Notes: generated by a model from the sequence alone, not told the origin. A DNA stretch of 42,133 nucleotides from Parcubacteria group bacterium M6-OD1-4 (GCA_003056205.1 LSNS01000003.1:1-42133); one strand, 5' to 3'; counted from the stretch's first letter, positions 30,880-40,378 are shown. A program made the numbers and translations.

Positions 30880-32583
30880 ATGGTGTTCTTATCTGAGTTA
30901 AAATCAAAAATTATTCAAACCTTAGAATTAGAAACAGAACTGGCTGCTTTTTCTTATCCGCCACAAAGCAATTTAGGAGATCTTAGTTTGTCTTGTTTCG
31001 CTCTCGCTAAAATTCGTCATCAATCTCCTGAAAAAATTGCTCAAGAATTGTTAGTTAAAATTAAAAATAATTTAGAATTGAAAAAATATTTTTCAACTAT
31101 CAAGACGGTGGGACCTTATTTAAATTTTTTCATTTCTTCGGAGTATTTAGCGACTAGACTGATTAAAACAATTCAGCGTGAGAAAAATGATTATGGAACT
31201 AGCCCGACTGGTCAAAATCAACGAGTAATGATTGAATATTCTAATGGTAATACACACAAAGAATATCATGTTGGACATTTGCGTAATATTTCTTATGGCG
31301 ATGCCATCAGTCATTTATTAACAGCAAGTGGTTATCAAGTTTTACCAGTCTCTTATATTAATGATTTTGGAATTCATGTCGCGAAAACAATCTGGAATTG
31401 GCAACGGCATCCAGTTTATAATGAACGACCAGAACCGAAAGGTTATTTATTGGGACGTTGTTATGCTCAAGCTAGCCAGCTTTTAAAAGATAATCCATCA
31501 GGCAAGTTAGAGGTTACCGCGCTCATGAAGGAAATTGAAAGTCGTCAAGGAAAAAATTATCAGTTCTGGCAGGCTTCGCGTCAATGGAGCATTGATTATT
31601 TTAATGCCATTTATCAAGAATTAAATATCAAATTTGCGCATATTTTTTATGAAAGTGAGGTAGTGAACGAAGGCTTAAAAATTGTTAAAAATTTACTTGC
31701 TCAAGGAATATTAAAAAAAAGTCAGGGAGCAATCATTGCTGATTTAGAGCAATATGATTTAGGCGTTTTGCCAGTAATTAGAACCGATGGAACAGCTTTA
31801 TATGTTGTGGCAGATTTAGCTTTGGCTTCGGAAAAATTCCAAAAATATAATCTTAAGCAATCAATTTATATTGTTGACGTTCGTCAGAGCCTTTATTTTA
31901 AACAATTGTTTAAGATTTTAGAATTAATGGGCTATCATAAAAAACTTTTACATCTTACTTACGATTTTGTTACTTTACCGAGCGGCATGATGTCTTCCCG
32001 GTCTGGTAATATTATTACTTATCAAGAGTTAAAAGATAAAATTTCCGCTCAACTACTTTTAGAAACGAAACAGCGTCATGCTGGCTGGAACCCGGCGAAG
32101 ATTACAAAGGTTGTTAATAATCTAACTTTAGCTACCATTAAATTTGAGATGTTGAAAGTTAATGCTCATAAGATTATTACTTTTGATATTACAGAATCAA
32201 CTAAATTTGACGGTTACACCGCTTGTTATATTCAATATACTTATGCTCGCTGGCGAAGTGTTCTCCGTAAAAGTGTTTGGACTGATTTGTTAATTAAAAC
32301 TGATTATCAAAAGTTAACAGCGAAACAGGAAAAACTTTTGTTGCTGAAGATGGCGAAATATCCAGAAATTATTAGTGAGGCGGCACAAAAATATAATCCT
32401 AGTGCACTCACTAAATATTTATTTGAATTAGCCCAACTAAGTAATGATTATTATCATGAAGTTAATATTCTTAAGTCTTCTCCGGTGATTAAAAAAGTGC
32501 GTTTAATTTTAGTCCGGACCATTACTCAAGTTTTAGTCAATGGTCTAGATATTTTAGGAATAAAAGTTTTAGAAAAAATGTAA
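30880..32583 (+). CDS. argS: Arginyl-tRNA synthetase
   Basis: The 567-aa protein has the ArgRS N-terminal domain (about 1-100), then 'EYSNGNTHKEYHVGHLRN' containing the HIGH variant HVGH. 'VLPVSYINDFGIHVAK' and the KMSKS-equivalent 'MMSSRSGN' follow. The C-terminal anticodon-binding helical bundle ends in 'RTITQVLVNGLDILGI'. ArgRS needs tRNA for amino acid activation. Length and motif order are normal. It is second in the synthetase operon. Confidence 0.96.
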   Translation: MVFLSELKSKIIQTLELETELAAFSYPPQSNLGDLSLSCFALAKIRHQSPEKIAQELLVKIKNNLELKKYFSTIKTVGPYLNFFISSEYLATRLIKTIQREKNDYGTSPTGQNQRVMIEYSNGNTHKEYHVGHLRNISYGDAISHLLTASGYQVLPVSYINDFGIHVAKTIWNWQRHPVYNERPEPKGYLLGRCYAQASQLLKDNPSGKLEVTALMKEIESRQGKNYQFWQASRQWSIDYFNAIYQELNIKFAHIFYESEVVNEGLKIVKNLLAQGILKKSQGAIIADLEQYDLGVLPVIRTDGTALYVVADLALASEKFQKYNLKQSIYIVDVRQSLYFKQLFKILELMGYHKKLLHLTYDFVTLPSGMMSSRSGNIITYQELKDKISAQLLLETKQRHAGWNPAKITKVVNNLTLATIKFEMLKVNAHKIITFDITESTKFDGYTACYIQYTYARWRSVLRKSVWTDLLIKTDYQKLTAKQEKLLLLKMAKYPEIISEAAQKYNPSALTKYLFELAQLSNDYYHEVNILKSSPVIKKVRLILVRTITQVLVNGLDILGIKVLEKM

Positions 32584-32592
32584 ATAATATTT

Positions 32593-33987
32593 ATGAAAAA
32601 AACAACTCATCAGCATTCTTTAGAACAACTTGTTTCCCTTTGCAAACGGCGGGGATTTGTTTTTCCTTCATCAGAAATTTATTCTGGCTTGACGGCAGTT
32701 TATGACTTCGGTCCTTATGGAGTGGAATTACTTAATAATATTAAGGCCTATTGGTGGAAAAGTATGACCCAATTGCGTGATGATATTATTGGTTTGGATT
32801 CGGCTATTTTTATGAGTCCAAAGGTTTGGGAGGCTTCTGGCCATGTCAAGAATTTTTCAGACCCCCTGACTGAATGTAAAAAGTGTCATACTCGTCTCCG
32901 TTTAGATTCTTTATTAGAGGAAGCCGGTATTACTGCGGATGAAAAAATGAGCGAAGAAGAAATTAATCAAATTTTTACGGATAATAAAGAAAAAATAAAA
33001 TGTCCGGTTTGTGGCGCTCAAGATCTAACACCCGGAAAAAAGTTTAATTTATTGGTGCATTCTAATTTGGGAAATTTTACTAGTGACTGGACTAAAGACC
33101 CAACTTATTTGCGTGGTGAAACTTGCCAAGGAATTTATGTTAATTTTAAAAATGTTTTAGATTCGACACGAATGAAAATTCCTTTTGGTATTGCCCAGAT
33201 TGGTAAAGCTTTTCGGAATGAAATTACTGCTCGACAATTTATTTTTCGCACTCGAGAATTTGAGCAGATGGAAATGCAGTATTTTGTAAAACCTGGAGAT
33301 GATCATCAATATTATGAAGAATGGAAAAAAATTCGTTGGCAATTCTATTTAGATTTAGGAATTAGTCCAGATAATTTAAGATGGTTCAAGCATCAAAATC
33401 TCGCTTTTTATGCTCAAGAAGCATACGACATTGAATACCGTTTTCCTTTTGGTTTTAAAGAGGTGGAAGGCTTGCATGCTCGCGGTGATTATGATTTAAC
33501 TCAGCATAGTAAGTTTTCTGGGCAAGATTTAAGTTATCTGGATCCCTTAACTAATCAAAAATTTATTCCTCATGTTGTTGAAACCTCGGCGGGAGCGGGA
33601 CGCATATTTTTAGCTGTTCTAAATGAAGCCTATCAAGAAGAAGAACTAGAGAAAGGCTCCAGATTGGTTTTAAAATTAAATCCTCAATTAGCGCCAATTA
33701 AAATCGCCGTTTTTCCACTATTAAGAAATAAACCAGAACTAGTGAAAAAGGCGCGCGAAGTATATGATCTTTTAAAATTAAATTGGCGTTGTGAATTTGA
33801 TGATAATGGAAATATTGGGAAACGCTATCGTCGCCAAGATGAGATTGGCACTCCTTATTGCGTGACGATTGACTTTGATTCTTTAGAAAAAGCTTGCGTT
33901 ACTGTTCGTCATCGTGATACAATGAAACAAGAGATAATCGAGATTGTTAAATTGTTAGATTTTTTTTCAAAAAAGAATTTGAAATAA
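32593..33987 (+). CDS. glyS: Glycyl-tRNA synthetase, alpha2 (eukaryotic/archaeal) type
   Basis: The 464-aa class II synthetase has motif 1 region 'FVFPSSEIYSGLTAVYDFGPYG', a zinc-like insert with CKKC and CPVCG (about 95-140), motif 2 'IGKAFRNEITARQFIFRTREFEQME', motif 3 'VVETSAGAGRIFLAVL' and a C-terminal anticodon-binding domain. This is the homodimeric type found in archaea, eukaryotes, actinobacteria and mycoplasmas, not the alpha2beta2 type of E. coli. A strong terminator follows at 34021, closing the synthetase operon. Confidence 0.95.
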   Translation: MKKTTHQHSLEQLVSLCKRRGFVFPSSEIYSGLTAVYDFGPYGVELLNNIKAYWWKSMTQLRDDIIGLDSAIFMSPKVWEASGHVKNFSDPLTECKKCHTRLRLDSLLEEAGITADEKMSEEEINQIFTDNKEKIKCPVCGAQDLTPGKKFNLLVHSNLGNFTSDWTKDPTYLRGETCQGIYVNFKNVLDSTRMKIPFGIAQIGKAFRNEITARQFIFRTREFEQMEMQYFVKPGDDHQYYEEWKKIRWQFYLDLGISPDNLRWFKHQNLAFYAQEAYDIEYRFPFGFKEVEGLHARGDYDLTQHSKFSGQDLSYLDPLTNQKFIPHVVETSAGAGRIFLAVLNEAYQEEELEKGSRLVLKLNPQLAPIKIAVFPLLRNKPELVKKAREVYDLLKLNWRCEFDDNGNIGKRYRRQDEIGTPYCVTIDFDSLEKACVTVRHRDTMKQEIIEIVKLLDFFSKKNLK

Positions 33988-34020
33988 TTTTCGACAATCT
34001 CATTAATTAGAAAAAATAAA

Positions 34021-34057
34021 AAATTTCTCACCTTCGGAATCAGGTGGGAATTTTTTT
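34021..34057 (+). terminator. Terminator of the tyrS-argS-glyS operon
   Basis: A long stem AAATTTCTCACCT / AGGTGGGAATTT with loop TCGGAATC is followed by a T run. Confidence 0.8.
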
Positions 34058-34078
34058 ATAAAAAATTGGTAAAAACTA

Positions 34079-34107
34079 TTGCTACTTATTTTACTTAGTT
34101 ATATACT
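34079..34107 (+). promoter_or_regulatory. Promoter of the lysine-rich protein gene
   Basis: TTGCTA, 17 bp, then TATACT, about 80 bp ahead of the ATG. The transcript carries a strong ribosome binding site (GAGGGGGTGA). Confidence 0.6.
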
Positions 34108-34188
34108 AAGAGTAGAAAATATTTTTTAAAATAAAAAATAATTATCAAAATTTAAATTAAGAATTTATTACAGAGAGGGGGTGAAATT

Positions 34189-34407
34189 ATGAAGAAAAAA
34201 ATTACAAAAAAACCCGTTAAAAAAGTAGCTAAAAAAAGGCTTGCTAAAAAACCCGTTAAAAAAGTCATTAAGAAAAAACCTGTTAAAAAAGTTTCCAAAA
34301 AGGTAATTAGGAAAGTGGCTAAAAAAAAGGTGGTTAAGAAAAAGCTTGCTAAAAAACCAGTGAAGCGGGTGGCTAAAAAAAGAATTGCTAAGAAAAGAAA
34401 AAAATAA
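34189..34407 (+). CDS. Lysine-rich histone H1-like protein
   Basis: Of 72 residues, 36 are Lys and 5 Arg. The rest are mainly Val, Ala, Pro and Ile in short repeats of the type KKPVKKVAKKRLA. No acidic residue is present. It resembles the tails of H1-like bacterial proteins such as Hc2/AlgP, which bind DNA and help compact the nucleoid. It has its own promoter and one of the two clear Shine-Dalgarno sites in the window, 7 nt before the ATG, suggesting high expression. A role in chromatin organisation, or in binding RNA or polyphosphate, is inferred from charge only. Confidence 0.7.
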   Translation: MKKKITKKPVKKVAKKRLAKKPVKKVIKKKPVKKVSKKVIRKVAKKKVVKKKLAKKPVKRVAKKRIAKKRKK

Positions 34408-34452
34408 GCAAGTTTTTAATTTGAAAATTAGCTGAAAAATCGTCACGTTAGT

Positions 34453-34488
34453 TTTAAACTTTAGTTTAAAGGGCGGGGCGGTTTTTTT
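34453..34488 (+). terminator. Possible terminator after the lysine-rich gene
   Basis: The 8-bp stem TTTAAACT/AGTTTAAA is followed by GGGCGGGGCGG and a run of seven T. The GC-rich spacer between stem and T run is atypical, so the assignment is weak. Confidence 0.35.
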
Positions 34489-34606
34489 ATATTTAAAACT
34501 TTAACTTTTCTTCAGCTCTTATTTTATATAATAATATTTATTGTCTTGATTGGTGAAATAACGGGGTTTGTCCCGCCAATTTAATTTTTGGAAGAATAAA
34601 ATTAAA

Positions 34607-35455
34607 ATGTTTAAAAAATTTCTGAAACAATTTTTAAAGAAAAAAACCTTCGGGTGGAGTGCCGTTGTTATTTTATTAATTGTGCTGAGCGTTTATCAGT
34701 TTACTTGGCAAACAGCGCCGCTCATTGTTAATTTTTTAGATATTGGTCAAGGTGATTCAACGCTGATTACAATGCCTAATCATCAAGTAATTTTAATTGA
34801 TGGTGGACCCGACAATTCAGTTTTATATCGTTTGGGAACTATCTTGCCTTTTTATCGACGGAAAATTGATCTAATGATTTTTAGTCATTATCATCGAGAT
34901 CATATTATTGGTTTAATTGAAGTTTTAAAAAGATATCAGGTGGAAAAGATAATTTATGCTCCTAGCAAATTTAGTTCTTTGACTCTCCAGGTTTTATTAG
35001 CCACAGTTAAAAAACAAAAAATTCCTACAGTGCTAATAAATTCTACTGCTCAGCTCAATTTTTCTCCTAATTGTTCATTAAGCTTTCTTAATGTGGATAG
35101 TCTTGAAGTAAAAAAAGCGCAAAATAATTCTTTAGTGGTCAAACTTAATTGCCAACATCGCAAATTCCTCTTCACCGGTGATAATAGCGCTACAGTTGAA
35201 AAAGCTTTAGTTAATTCTGGCTGGGACTTAACAGCGGACGTTTTGAAAGCTGCCCATCATGGTTCACGGACAGCGAACAGTGAAGAATTTCTTCAAGTTG
35301 TTCAGCCCCGTTTTGTTTCTATCTCTGTGGGAGTTAAAAATCACTTTGGACATCCGAGCCCAGCTATTTTAGAACGTCTTTCCCGACTTCATATTAAATT
35401 TAAGAGGACCGATCAATCAGGAAGCATTCAAATTGTTGTTCCCAATTCTCCTTAA
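34607..35455 (+). CDS. ComEC/Rec2-type metallo-beta-lactamase domain protein, membrane anchored
   Basis: The ORF track starts at a TTG (34568); the ATG at 34607 (MFKKFLKQF) gives 282 aa and is preferred. One transmembrane helix (about 18-34) is followed by the MBL domain found at the C-terminus of ComEC. It has 'FLDIGQGDSTLI', the metal motif 'SHYHRDHIIG', 'LFTGDNSATVEKAL' and 'LKAAHHGSRTA'. The large ComEC competence channel is absent, so this is a free-standing version of its putative nuclease domain. In competent bacteria this domain is thought to degrade the non-transported strand. It stands alone between the lysine-rich gene and the next promoter. Confidence 0.85.
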   Translation: MFKKFLKQFLKKKTFGWSAVVILLIVLSVYQFTWQTAPLIVNFLDIGQGDSTLITMPNHQVILIDGGPDNSVLYRLGTILPFYRRKIDLMIFSHYHRDHIIGLIEVLKRYQVEKIIYAPSKFSSLTLQVLLATVKKQKIPTVLINSTAQLNFSPNCSLSFLNVDSLEVKKAQNNSLVVKLNCQHRKFLFTGDNSATVEKALVNSGWDLTADVLKAAHHGSRTANSEEFLQVVQPRFVSISVGVKNHFGHPSPAILERLSRLHIKFKRTDQSGSIQIVVPNSP

Positions 35456-35537
35456 TAATTCTCATAAAATATTAACAAATTAGTACTGCTTGAATAATTA
35501 AAGTAGAAATTTTTAAATTTTTTAATTTACTTCTAAG

Positions 35538-35566
35538 TTGACCAGTGACTCTTAGTTTGCTATGAT
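35538..35566 (+). promoter_or_regulatory. Promoter of the MBL-ndk-gyrA gene row
   Basis: TTGACC, 17 bp, then TATGAT, one mismatch from consensus in each hexamer. It lies 50 bp ahead of the ATG at 35617. The four genes that follow have gaps of 3-15 bp. Confidence 0.6.
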
Positions 35567-35616
35567 AATGATAAGGTTTTTGACCTATTTTTATTGTTTT
35601 AAGGCAGACAAAATAT

Positions 35617-36261
35617 ATGATTATTACTTGGCAGGGACATTCTTGTTTCAAAATTCAAGACAAGAGTGGACCCGAGGGAGTGACGATTGCCACCGATCCA
35701 TTTCACAAAGAGATTGGTTTAAAGGTACCAAATTTTGAAGCAGATATCATCACGGTTTCTCATCAACATGGGGATCATAACAATGTTAAAGCTTTGAGAG
35801 GTCAGCCTTTTGTTATTGATTGTGCTGGTGAATATGATTTTCGGGATATTCTTATTGAGGGGATTGATTCTTATCATGATGATCAGCAAGGAGCAGAGCG
35901 CGGAAATAATATTATTTTTCGCTTTGAAATTGACGATATTTCTTTAGTTCATCTTGGTGATTTAGGACAGACTTTGGATGATAGCCAATTAGAAAAATTA
36001 GCGGGAACTGATATTCTTCTAATTCCCGTTGGTGGGAAACATACTCTTGATGCTAAACGAGCGGTAGAACTTATTGCTCAAATTGAACCGCGGATTGTTA
36101 TTCCGATGCATTATCAAACTAAAGATTTAAAAATGGATTTAGCGGGGGTAGATAAATTTATTAAAGAATTAGGGCTTGTTCCAAGTTATGAAGAAAAATT
36201 AAAGATTTCCAAAAAGAATCTTCCGCAAGAAGAACGAGAATTAGTAATATTAAGTAATTAG
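35617..36261 (+). CDS. UlaG-like metallo-beta-lactamase fold hydrolase
   Basis: The 214-aa MBL protein begins 'MIITWQGHSCFKI', as UlaG/YtkL proteins do. It has the metal motif 'VSHQHGDHNN', a second-site Asp in 'LVHLGDLGQTL', 'DILLIPVGGKHTLDAKRAV' and 'IVIPMHY'. The substrate is unknown; the family includes lactonases and nucleases. It is the first gene of the unit leading to ndk and gyrA. It is distinct from the ComEC-type protein upstream, with which it shares only the fold. Confidence 0.88.
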   Translation: MIITWQGHSCFKIQDKSGPEGVTIATDPFHKEIGLKVPNFEADIITVSHQHGDHNNVKALRGQPFVIDCAGEYDFRDILIEGIDSYHDDQQGAERGNNIIFRFEIDDISLVHLGDLGQTLDDSQLEKLAGTDILLIPVGGKHTLDAKRAVELIAQIEPRIVIPMHYQTKDLKMDLAGVDKFIKELGLVPSYEEKLKISKKNLPQEERELVILSN

Positions 36262-36276
36262 ATTTATAAAAAGTAT

Positions 36277-36879
36277 ATGATTCATCCTTCAAAAGAAAGA
36301 ACTTTAGTTATTCTTAAACCTGATGCTGTTCAACGAGGTTTAATTGGAGAAACAATCAAGCGTTTTGAAAATACAGGACTAAAATTAGTTGCCTTAAAAA
36401 TTATTTTAGCAACTGAGAAACAACTTTGGGAACATTATAGCAAAGACAATGACTGGTTTTTAAAAAAAGGGCAACGAATTATTCAAGAAAGAAAATCTGC
36501 TGGCTTATCAACAGAAAAATCAGCTTTGGAATATGGTAAAGATATTATTCGGGCTTTAATTAAATTTATGACTGCTGGGCCAGTAGTTCCTATGATTTGG
36601 GAAGGTAATCAAGCAGTCGGAATAGTTAAAAAATTAGTTGGCTCTACAGAACCATTATCTTCTGATGGCGGAACCATTCGTGGTGATTACACTTTAGATT
36701 CTTATGCCTTGGCTAGCATTGATAGTCGTGCAGTGCGTAATTTAGTTCATTGTTCTGATCCAGTTATCGATGCGAAGCGAGAAATACCACTTTGGTTTAC
36801 TAGTGAAGAAATTATAAAATATCGTTTAATTAATGAACAAATTCTTTATGATGTTAATTTAGATGGTATTAAAGAATAA
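36277..36879 (+). CDS. ndk: Nucleoside diphosphate kinase with internal insertion
   Basis: NDK balances NTP pools by moving the gamma phosphate through a phosphohistidine. The start 'ERTLVILKPDAVQRGLIGE', 'MTAGPVVPMIWEGNQAV', 'GTIRGDYT' and the active-site His in 'RNLVHCSDPV' are all present. The chain is 200 aa against the usual 140-150. About 30 residues are inserted after 'WEHYSKDNDWFLKKGQR', and the C-terminus is extended. The insert is helical and charged. Longer NDKs of this kind occur in CPR and some archaea. It lies 15 bp after the MBL gene and 3 bp before the next. Confidence 0.93.
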   Translation: MIHPSKERTLVILKPDAVQRGLIGETIKRFENTGLKLVALKIILATEKQLWEHYSKDNDWFLKKGQRIIQERKSAGLSTEKSALEYGKDIIRALIKFMTAGPVVPMIWEGNQAVGIVKKLVGSTEPLSSDGGTIRGDYTLDSYALASIDSRAVRNLVHCSDPVIDAKREIPLWFTSEEIIKYRLINEQILYDVNLDGIKE

Positions 36880-36882
36880 TTT

Positions 36883-37407
36883 ATGTCCGAAGAAGACCGC
36901 CGAAAAAGGATTTTAATTATGAAAATTGGCGTCAGTGTTTTAACTGTAGCTATCTTGTTTTTTTGGATTTTTAATCTTAAAAATAATTGGCGCAGTGAAC
37001 AACAATCTACGGCTAATCAACAAAACTCTTTAAAAAGTTTTACTAGTAATTTCAATAAAGCCGTTCAGAATATTCAAGGGCAACTTAATAAGAACAAACA
37101 AATCCAAAATAATTTATCAACGACGAGCACGTCAACTTTATTAACACCAATAGTACCGAGTAAGAATTCTAATGCCACGATTTCTTCGTCAACAGTTTCA
37201 CAGATAGTTAGCAGTTCTACTTTAAAAAATATTCCTGCTCAACTTGTTACTAAGCATTCTCCCCCCATAATTTCCTCATCAACATCAACTTCTCGAGGTA
37301 ATATTCGTTGCCCCCAATATATAAATTGTATGCCGACCTATGGTCAAGCGGCTCGCTCTTGCCAAATCCCCACTGGTTGTGAAAATATAACTCAACTTGT
37401 TTATTAA
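36883..37407 (+). CDS. Membrane-anchored Ser/Thr-rich protein with cysteine tail
   Basis: The 174-aa protein has a short basic N-terminus and one transmembrane helix (about 12-29, '[18 protein letters not shown]'). A low-complexity Ser/Thr/Asn-rich stalk of about 95 residues follows. The last 33 residues hold a four-cysteine module, '[18 protein letters not shown]...GCENITQ'. A similar C-P-x-x-x-x-C-M-P...C-x-x-P-x-G-C tail occurs in other CPR proteins, to my memory, and may be a small disulfide-bonded surface module. The function is unknown. It sits 3 bp after ndk and 7 bp before gyrA. Confidence 0.6.
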   Translation: MSEEDRRKRILIMKIGVSVLTVAILFFWIFNLKNNWRSEQQSTANQQNSLKSFTSNFNKAVQNIQGQLNKNKQIQNNLSTTSTSTLLTPIVPSKNSNATISSSTVSQIVSSSTLKNIPAQLVTKHSPPIISSSTSTSRGNIRCPQYINCMPTYGQAARSCQIPTGCENITQLVY

Positions 37408-37414
37408 ATTTTAT

Positions 37415-39994
37415 ATGTCTAAATCCATTTCTAAATCTAAAGCAGATAATCAAGAAAAAGATAATCAAGATAATTCCGAAGAACAAACACCAGCAACTGA
37501 TGATTTTTCTTCTGGTTTTAATAAAACACATAATTCTCGTGAAAAAACTGCCTATGGTTTAGTAGAAAAACAACCAGTAGTGGAAGAAATGAGTAAATCT
37601 TATTTAGAGTATGCCATGAGTGTTATTATCTCTCGCGCTTTACCAGATGTGCGGGACGGCTTAAAGCCTGTCCATCGCCGTATTTTATATGCCATGTGGA
37701 GTATTGGTTTAAAAGCTAGTGCAAAATTTCGTAAATCCGCTACGGTGGTTGGAGAAGTTCTGGGTAAGTATCATCCTCATGGAGATACTGCTGTTTATGA
37801 TTCTATGGTTCGTCTCGCTCAAGATTTTTCAATGCGTTATCCTTTAGTTCATGGTCAAGGAAATTTTGGTTCAATGGATGGTGATCGGGCTGCGGCGATG
37901 CGTTATACGGAAGCGAAACTATCAAGTATTGCTGAAGAGATGTTATTTGATATTGATAAAGAAACGGTTGATTTTATTCCTAATTATGATGGTAGTCATC
38001 AAGAGCCAAGCTTGTTACCAGCAAAACTTCCTAATCTATTATTAAATGGTACAATGGGGATTGCGGTTGGGATGTCTACTAATATTCCCCCTCATAATTT
38101 GCGAGAATTAGCTGGCGCCATTGATTATTTGATTAGTAATCCTGAAGCGAGTGTTGAAGATTTAATGAAATTTGTAAAGGGACCAGATTTTCCAACTGGA
38201 GGAATTATTTATGATCAAAAAGAAATTCTAACTGCTTATGCCACGGGACGTGGTGGTGTAGTTGTTCGCGGACGAGCAATAGTAGAAGAAGAAAAATCGG
38301 GTGGTTTTAAAATTATTATTTCGGAAATTCCCTATCAGGTTAATAAAGCTGATTTAGTAGAAAAAATTGCTACTTTAGTTAAAGATAAGAAAATTCAGGG
38401 GATTAAAGCTCTTCGTGATGAGTCTGATAAAGATGGTATTCGCATTGTGATGGAATTAAAAAAAGATTCTTATCCCAAAAAGATTTTAAATAGTTTATAT
38501 AAGCACACTTCTTTACAAATTACTTTTCATTTCAATATGTTAGCCTTAGTTGATCAGATTCAACCCAAGGTTCTAACTCTAAAGATGATTTTAGCTGAGT
38601 ATATTAAGCATCGGGAATTAGTTGTGCGTCGACGTATTCAATTTGAATTAACTAAAGCTCAAGATCGTGCTCATATTTTAGAGGGTTTAAGTATTGCTTT
38701 AAAGCACATTGATCAAGTTATTAAAACTATTAAAGCTTCTAAAGATAAAGAGGTGGCTCGGGTTAATTTAATTAAGAAATTTAAATTATCGGAAAAACAA
38801 GCCGTGGCTATTCTTGAAATGCGTTTACAAAGCTTAGCGAGTTTGGAACAATTAAAGATTGAAGAAGAACTTCAGGAAAAACGGAAGTTAATTATTAAAT
38901 TAAAAGCCATTTTAAAGTCAATCGTTAAAATTAGGAAGATTGTTAAAGACGAATTACAAGCTTTAACGGATAAATATGGCGATGAACGACGTACGGAAGT
39001 AGTTCCACATGGTATTAAAGAATTTAAAATTGAAGATTTAGTACCTAATGAAGAAACCGTAGTAATGATGACCCGAGATGGTTATATTAAAAGACTGGAA
39101 CCAGATACTTTCAAAGTTCAAGCTCGAGGCGGAAAAGGAGTTATGGGTTTAACCACCAAAGAGGAAGATATGGTGGAATTTATGTTTAGTTCTCAAACCC
39201 ATAATGACGTTTTATTCTTTACCACCAAGGGACGCGTCTTTCAATTAAAAATTTATGAAATTCCAGTTGCTTCACGAATTGCCAAGGGGACGCCAGTGGT
39301 CAATTTTTTACAACTAATTGGTGGTGAACAAATTTCTTCAATTTTGCCACTAGATAAAACAATTTTTAGTAAATATCTGTTTTTTGCCACGGAAAAAGGT
39401 TTAGTTAAAAAAGTAGAACTAAGTGCTTTTGCAAAAGTTCGTCGCAGTGGCTTAATAGCAATTAAAATTAAAAACGATGATAAATTAATTCGGGTGAAAC
39501 CAACTTCTGGTACTGATCAGATCCAATTAATAAGTGCTCAAGGGCAAGCCATTCGCTTTAAAGAAACCGATGTTCGTAGTATGGGGCGCGGAGCATCTGG
39601 AGTGCGTGGGATTAGATTACATAAAGAAGATTTAGTGATTGGTATGGGAGTAGCTAAAATCGATAAAAAACAAAAAAGGAATTATCAGATTTTGACAATT
39701 ATGGCCCATGGTTTTGGTAAACGAACAACTCTCAGTGCTTATAAGATTCAGGGGCGAGGTGGTAGTGGGCTTAAAACTGCTAAAGTAACTGCTAAAACTG
39801 GGGATATTACTAAAGCTTTTTTAGTCAATACGGATTTAATGAAAGACCATGATTTGATTGTTATCTCGGAAAATGGCCAAGTTATCAGAACCCCCTTCAA
39901 ATCAGTTAGCGTGCTGGGACGTGACACTCAAGGAGTGAAGATTATGCGTTTTAAAGATCCTCAAGATAAAGTGGCGGGAGTAACCTGGGTTTAG
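37415..39994 (+). CDS. gyrA: DNA gyrase subunit A
   Basis: The ORF track uses a TTG at 37397; the ATG at 37415 (MSKSISKSK) gives 859 aa and is preferred. An extra polar N-terminal tail of about 40 residues precedes the conserved '[20 protein letters not shown]'. The winged-helix active region '[20 protein letters not shown]' and the catalytic Tyr in '[11 protein letters not shown]' are present. The C-terminal beta-pinwheel carries the GyrA box as 'QARGGKG', which marks gyrase rather than topoisomerase IV. The residue equal to E. coli Ser83 is Thr, and Asp87 is kept. Together with GyrB (not in the window) it introduces negative supercoils. Confidence 0.96.
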   Translation: MSKSISKSKADNQEKDNQDNSEEQTPATDDFSSGFNKTHNSREKTAYGLVEKQPVVEEMSKSYLEYAMSVIISRALPDVRDGLKPVHRRILYAMWSIGLKASAKFRKSATVVGEVLGKYHPHGDTAVYDSMVRLAQDFSMRYPLVHGQGNFGSMDGDRAAAMRYTEAKLSSIAEEMLFDIDKETVDFIPNYDGSHQEPSLLPAKLPNLLLNGTMGIAVGMSTNIPPHNLRELAGAIDYLISNPEASVEDLMKFVKGPDFPTGGIIYDQKEILTAYATGRGGVVVRGRAIVEEEKSGGFKIIISEIPYQVNKADLVEKIATLVKDKKIQGIKALRDESDKDGIRIVMELKKDSYPKKILNSLYKHTSLQITFHFNMLALVDQIQPKVLTLKMILAEYIKHRELVVRRRIQFELTKAQDRAHILEGLSIALKHIDQVIKTIKASKDKEVARVNLIKKFKLSEKQAVAILEMRLQSLASLEQLKIEEELQEKRKLIIKLKAILKSIVKIRKIVKDELQALTDKYGDERRTEVVPHGIKEFKIEDLVPNEETVVMMTRDGYIKRLEPDTFKVQARGGKGVMGLTTKEEDMVEFMFSSQTHNDVLFFTTKGRVFQLKIYEIPVASRIAKGTPVVNFLQLIGGEQISSILPLDKTIFSKYLFFATEKGLVKKVELSAFAKVRRSGLIAIKIKNDDKLIRVKPTSGTDQIQLISAQGQAIRFKETDVRSMGRGASGVRGIRLHKEDLVIGMGVAKIDKKQKRNYQILTIMAHGFGKRTTLSAYKIQGRGGSGLKTAKVTAKTGDITKAFLVNTDLMKDHDLIVISENGQVIRTPFKSVSVLGRDTQGVKIMRFKDPQDKVAGVTWV

Positions 39995-40037
39995 TATAAA
40001 ACCATTTTTAACATATCTATCAAAATCCTATTAAAGT

Positions 40038-40325
40038 ATGGGATTTTTTAGTACTAAAAAGCTGAGAAACATTTTAATGCTAATTCAAGAATATTTAATT
40101 ATTGTAGAGATTTTTTTGGGTTTCTACATCGGTGTTTGGATATTCTTCATTGGCGGAATTGTTCAGATTGTTGAGGGTATCAAACCCTCTCCAGTTGTGC
40201 CTTGGAATATCTTAGAAGGAATTTTAAGAATGGTATTAGCTTTAATTGCGGGAGTAGTCTCTGCATTATTGTTGATATTTCCGGGTTGGCAAATGTTTTC
40301 TGCTCAGCCCAAAATAAAAAAATAA
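40038..40325 (+). CDS. Small two-helix membrane protein
   Basis: The 95-aa protein has two long hydrophobic segments (about 15-45 and 58-85) joined by a short loop with 'GIKPSPVVPW', and a lysine-rich C-terminus. I do not recognise it. It follows gyrA after 43 bp and is closed by a terminator. Small proteins with a similar 'GG(I/V)xQIxxG' first helix are common in CPR genomes, without a known role. Confidence 0.6.
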   Translation: MGFFSTKKLRNILMLIQEYLIIVEIFLGFYIGVWIFFIGGIVQIVEGIKPSPVVPWNILEGILRMVLALIAGVVSALLLIFPGWQMFSAQPKIKK

Positions 40326-40342
40326 TAAAAAAGCTACATATT

Positions 40343-40378
40343 AGCCCCCAGATTAAATTTAGTTCGGGGCTTTTATTT
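40343..40378 (+). terminator. Terminator after the small membrane protein
   Basis: AGCCCC pairs with GGGGCT across a 17-nt loop and is followed by TTTATTTTATT. The rest of the 40326-40579 gap holds AT-rich sequence and the rmuC promoter; the 84-codon ORF at 40202 is a shadow. Confidence 0.6.

Noticed and set aside
34189-34407. Tandem-repeat or CRISPR-like array
   Set aside because: The repeats are codon-level KPVKK variation inside an open frame with promoter and ribosome binding site; no spacer structure exists. No CRISPR array was seen anywhere in the window.
34168-34446. 92-codon minus-strand Phe/Leu-rich ORF
   Set aside because: It is the antisense shadow of the lysine-rich gene; AAA/AAG repeats read backwards give Phe and Leu.
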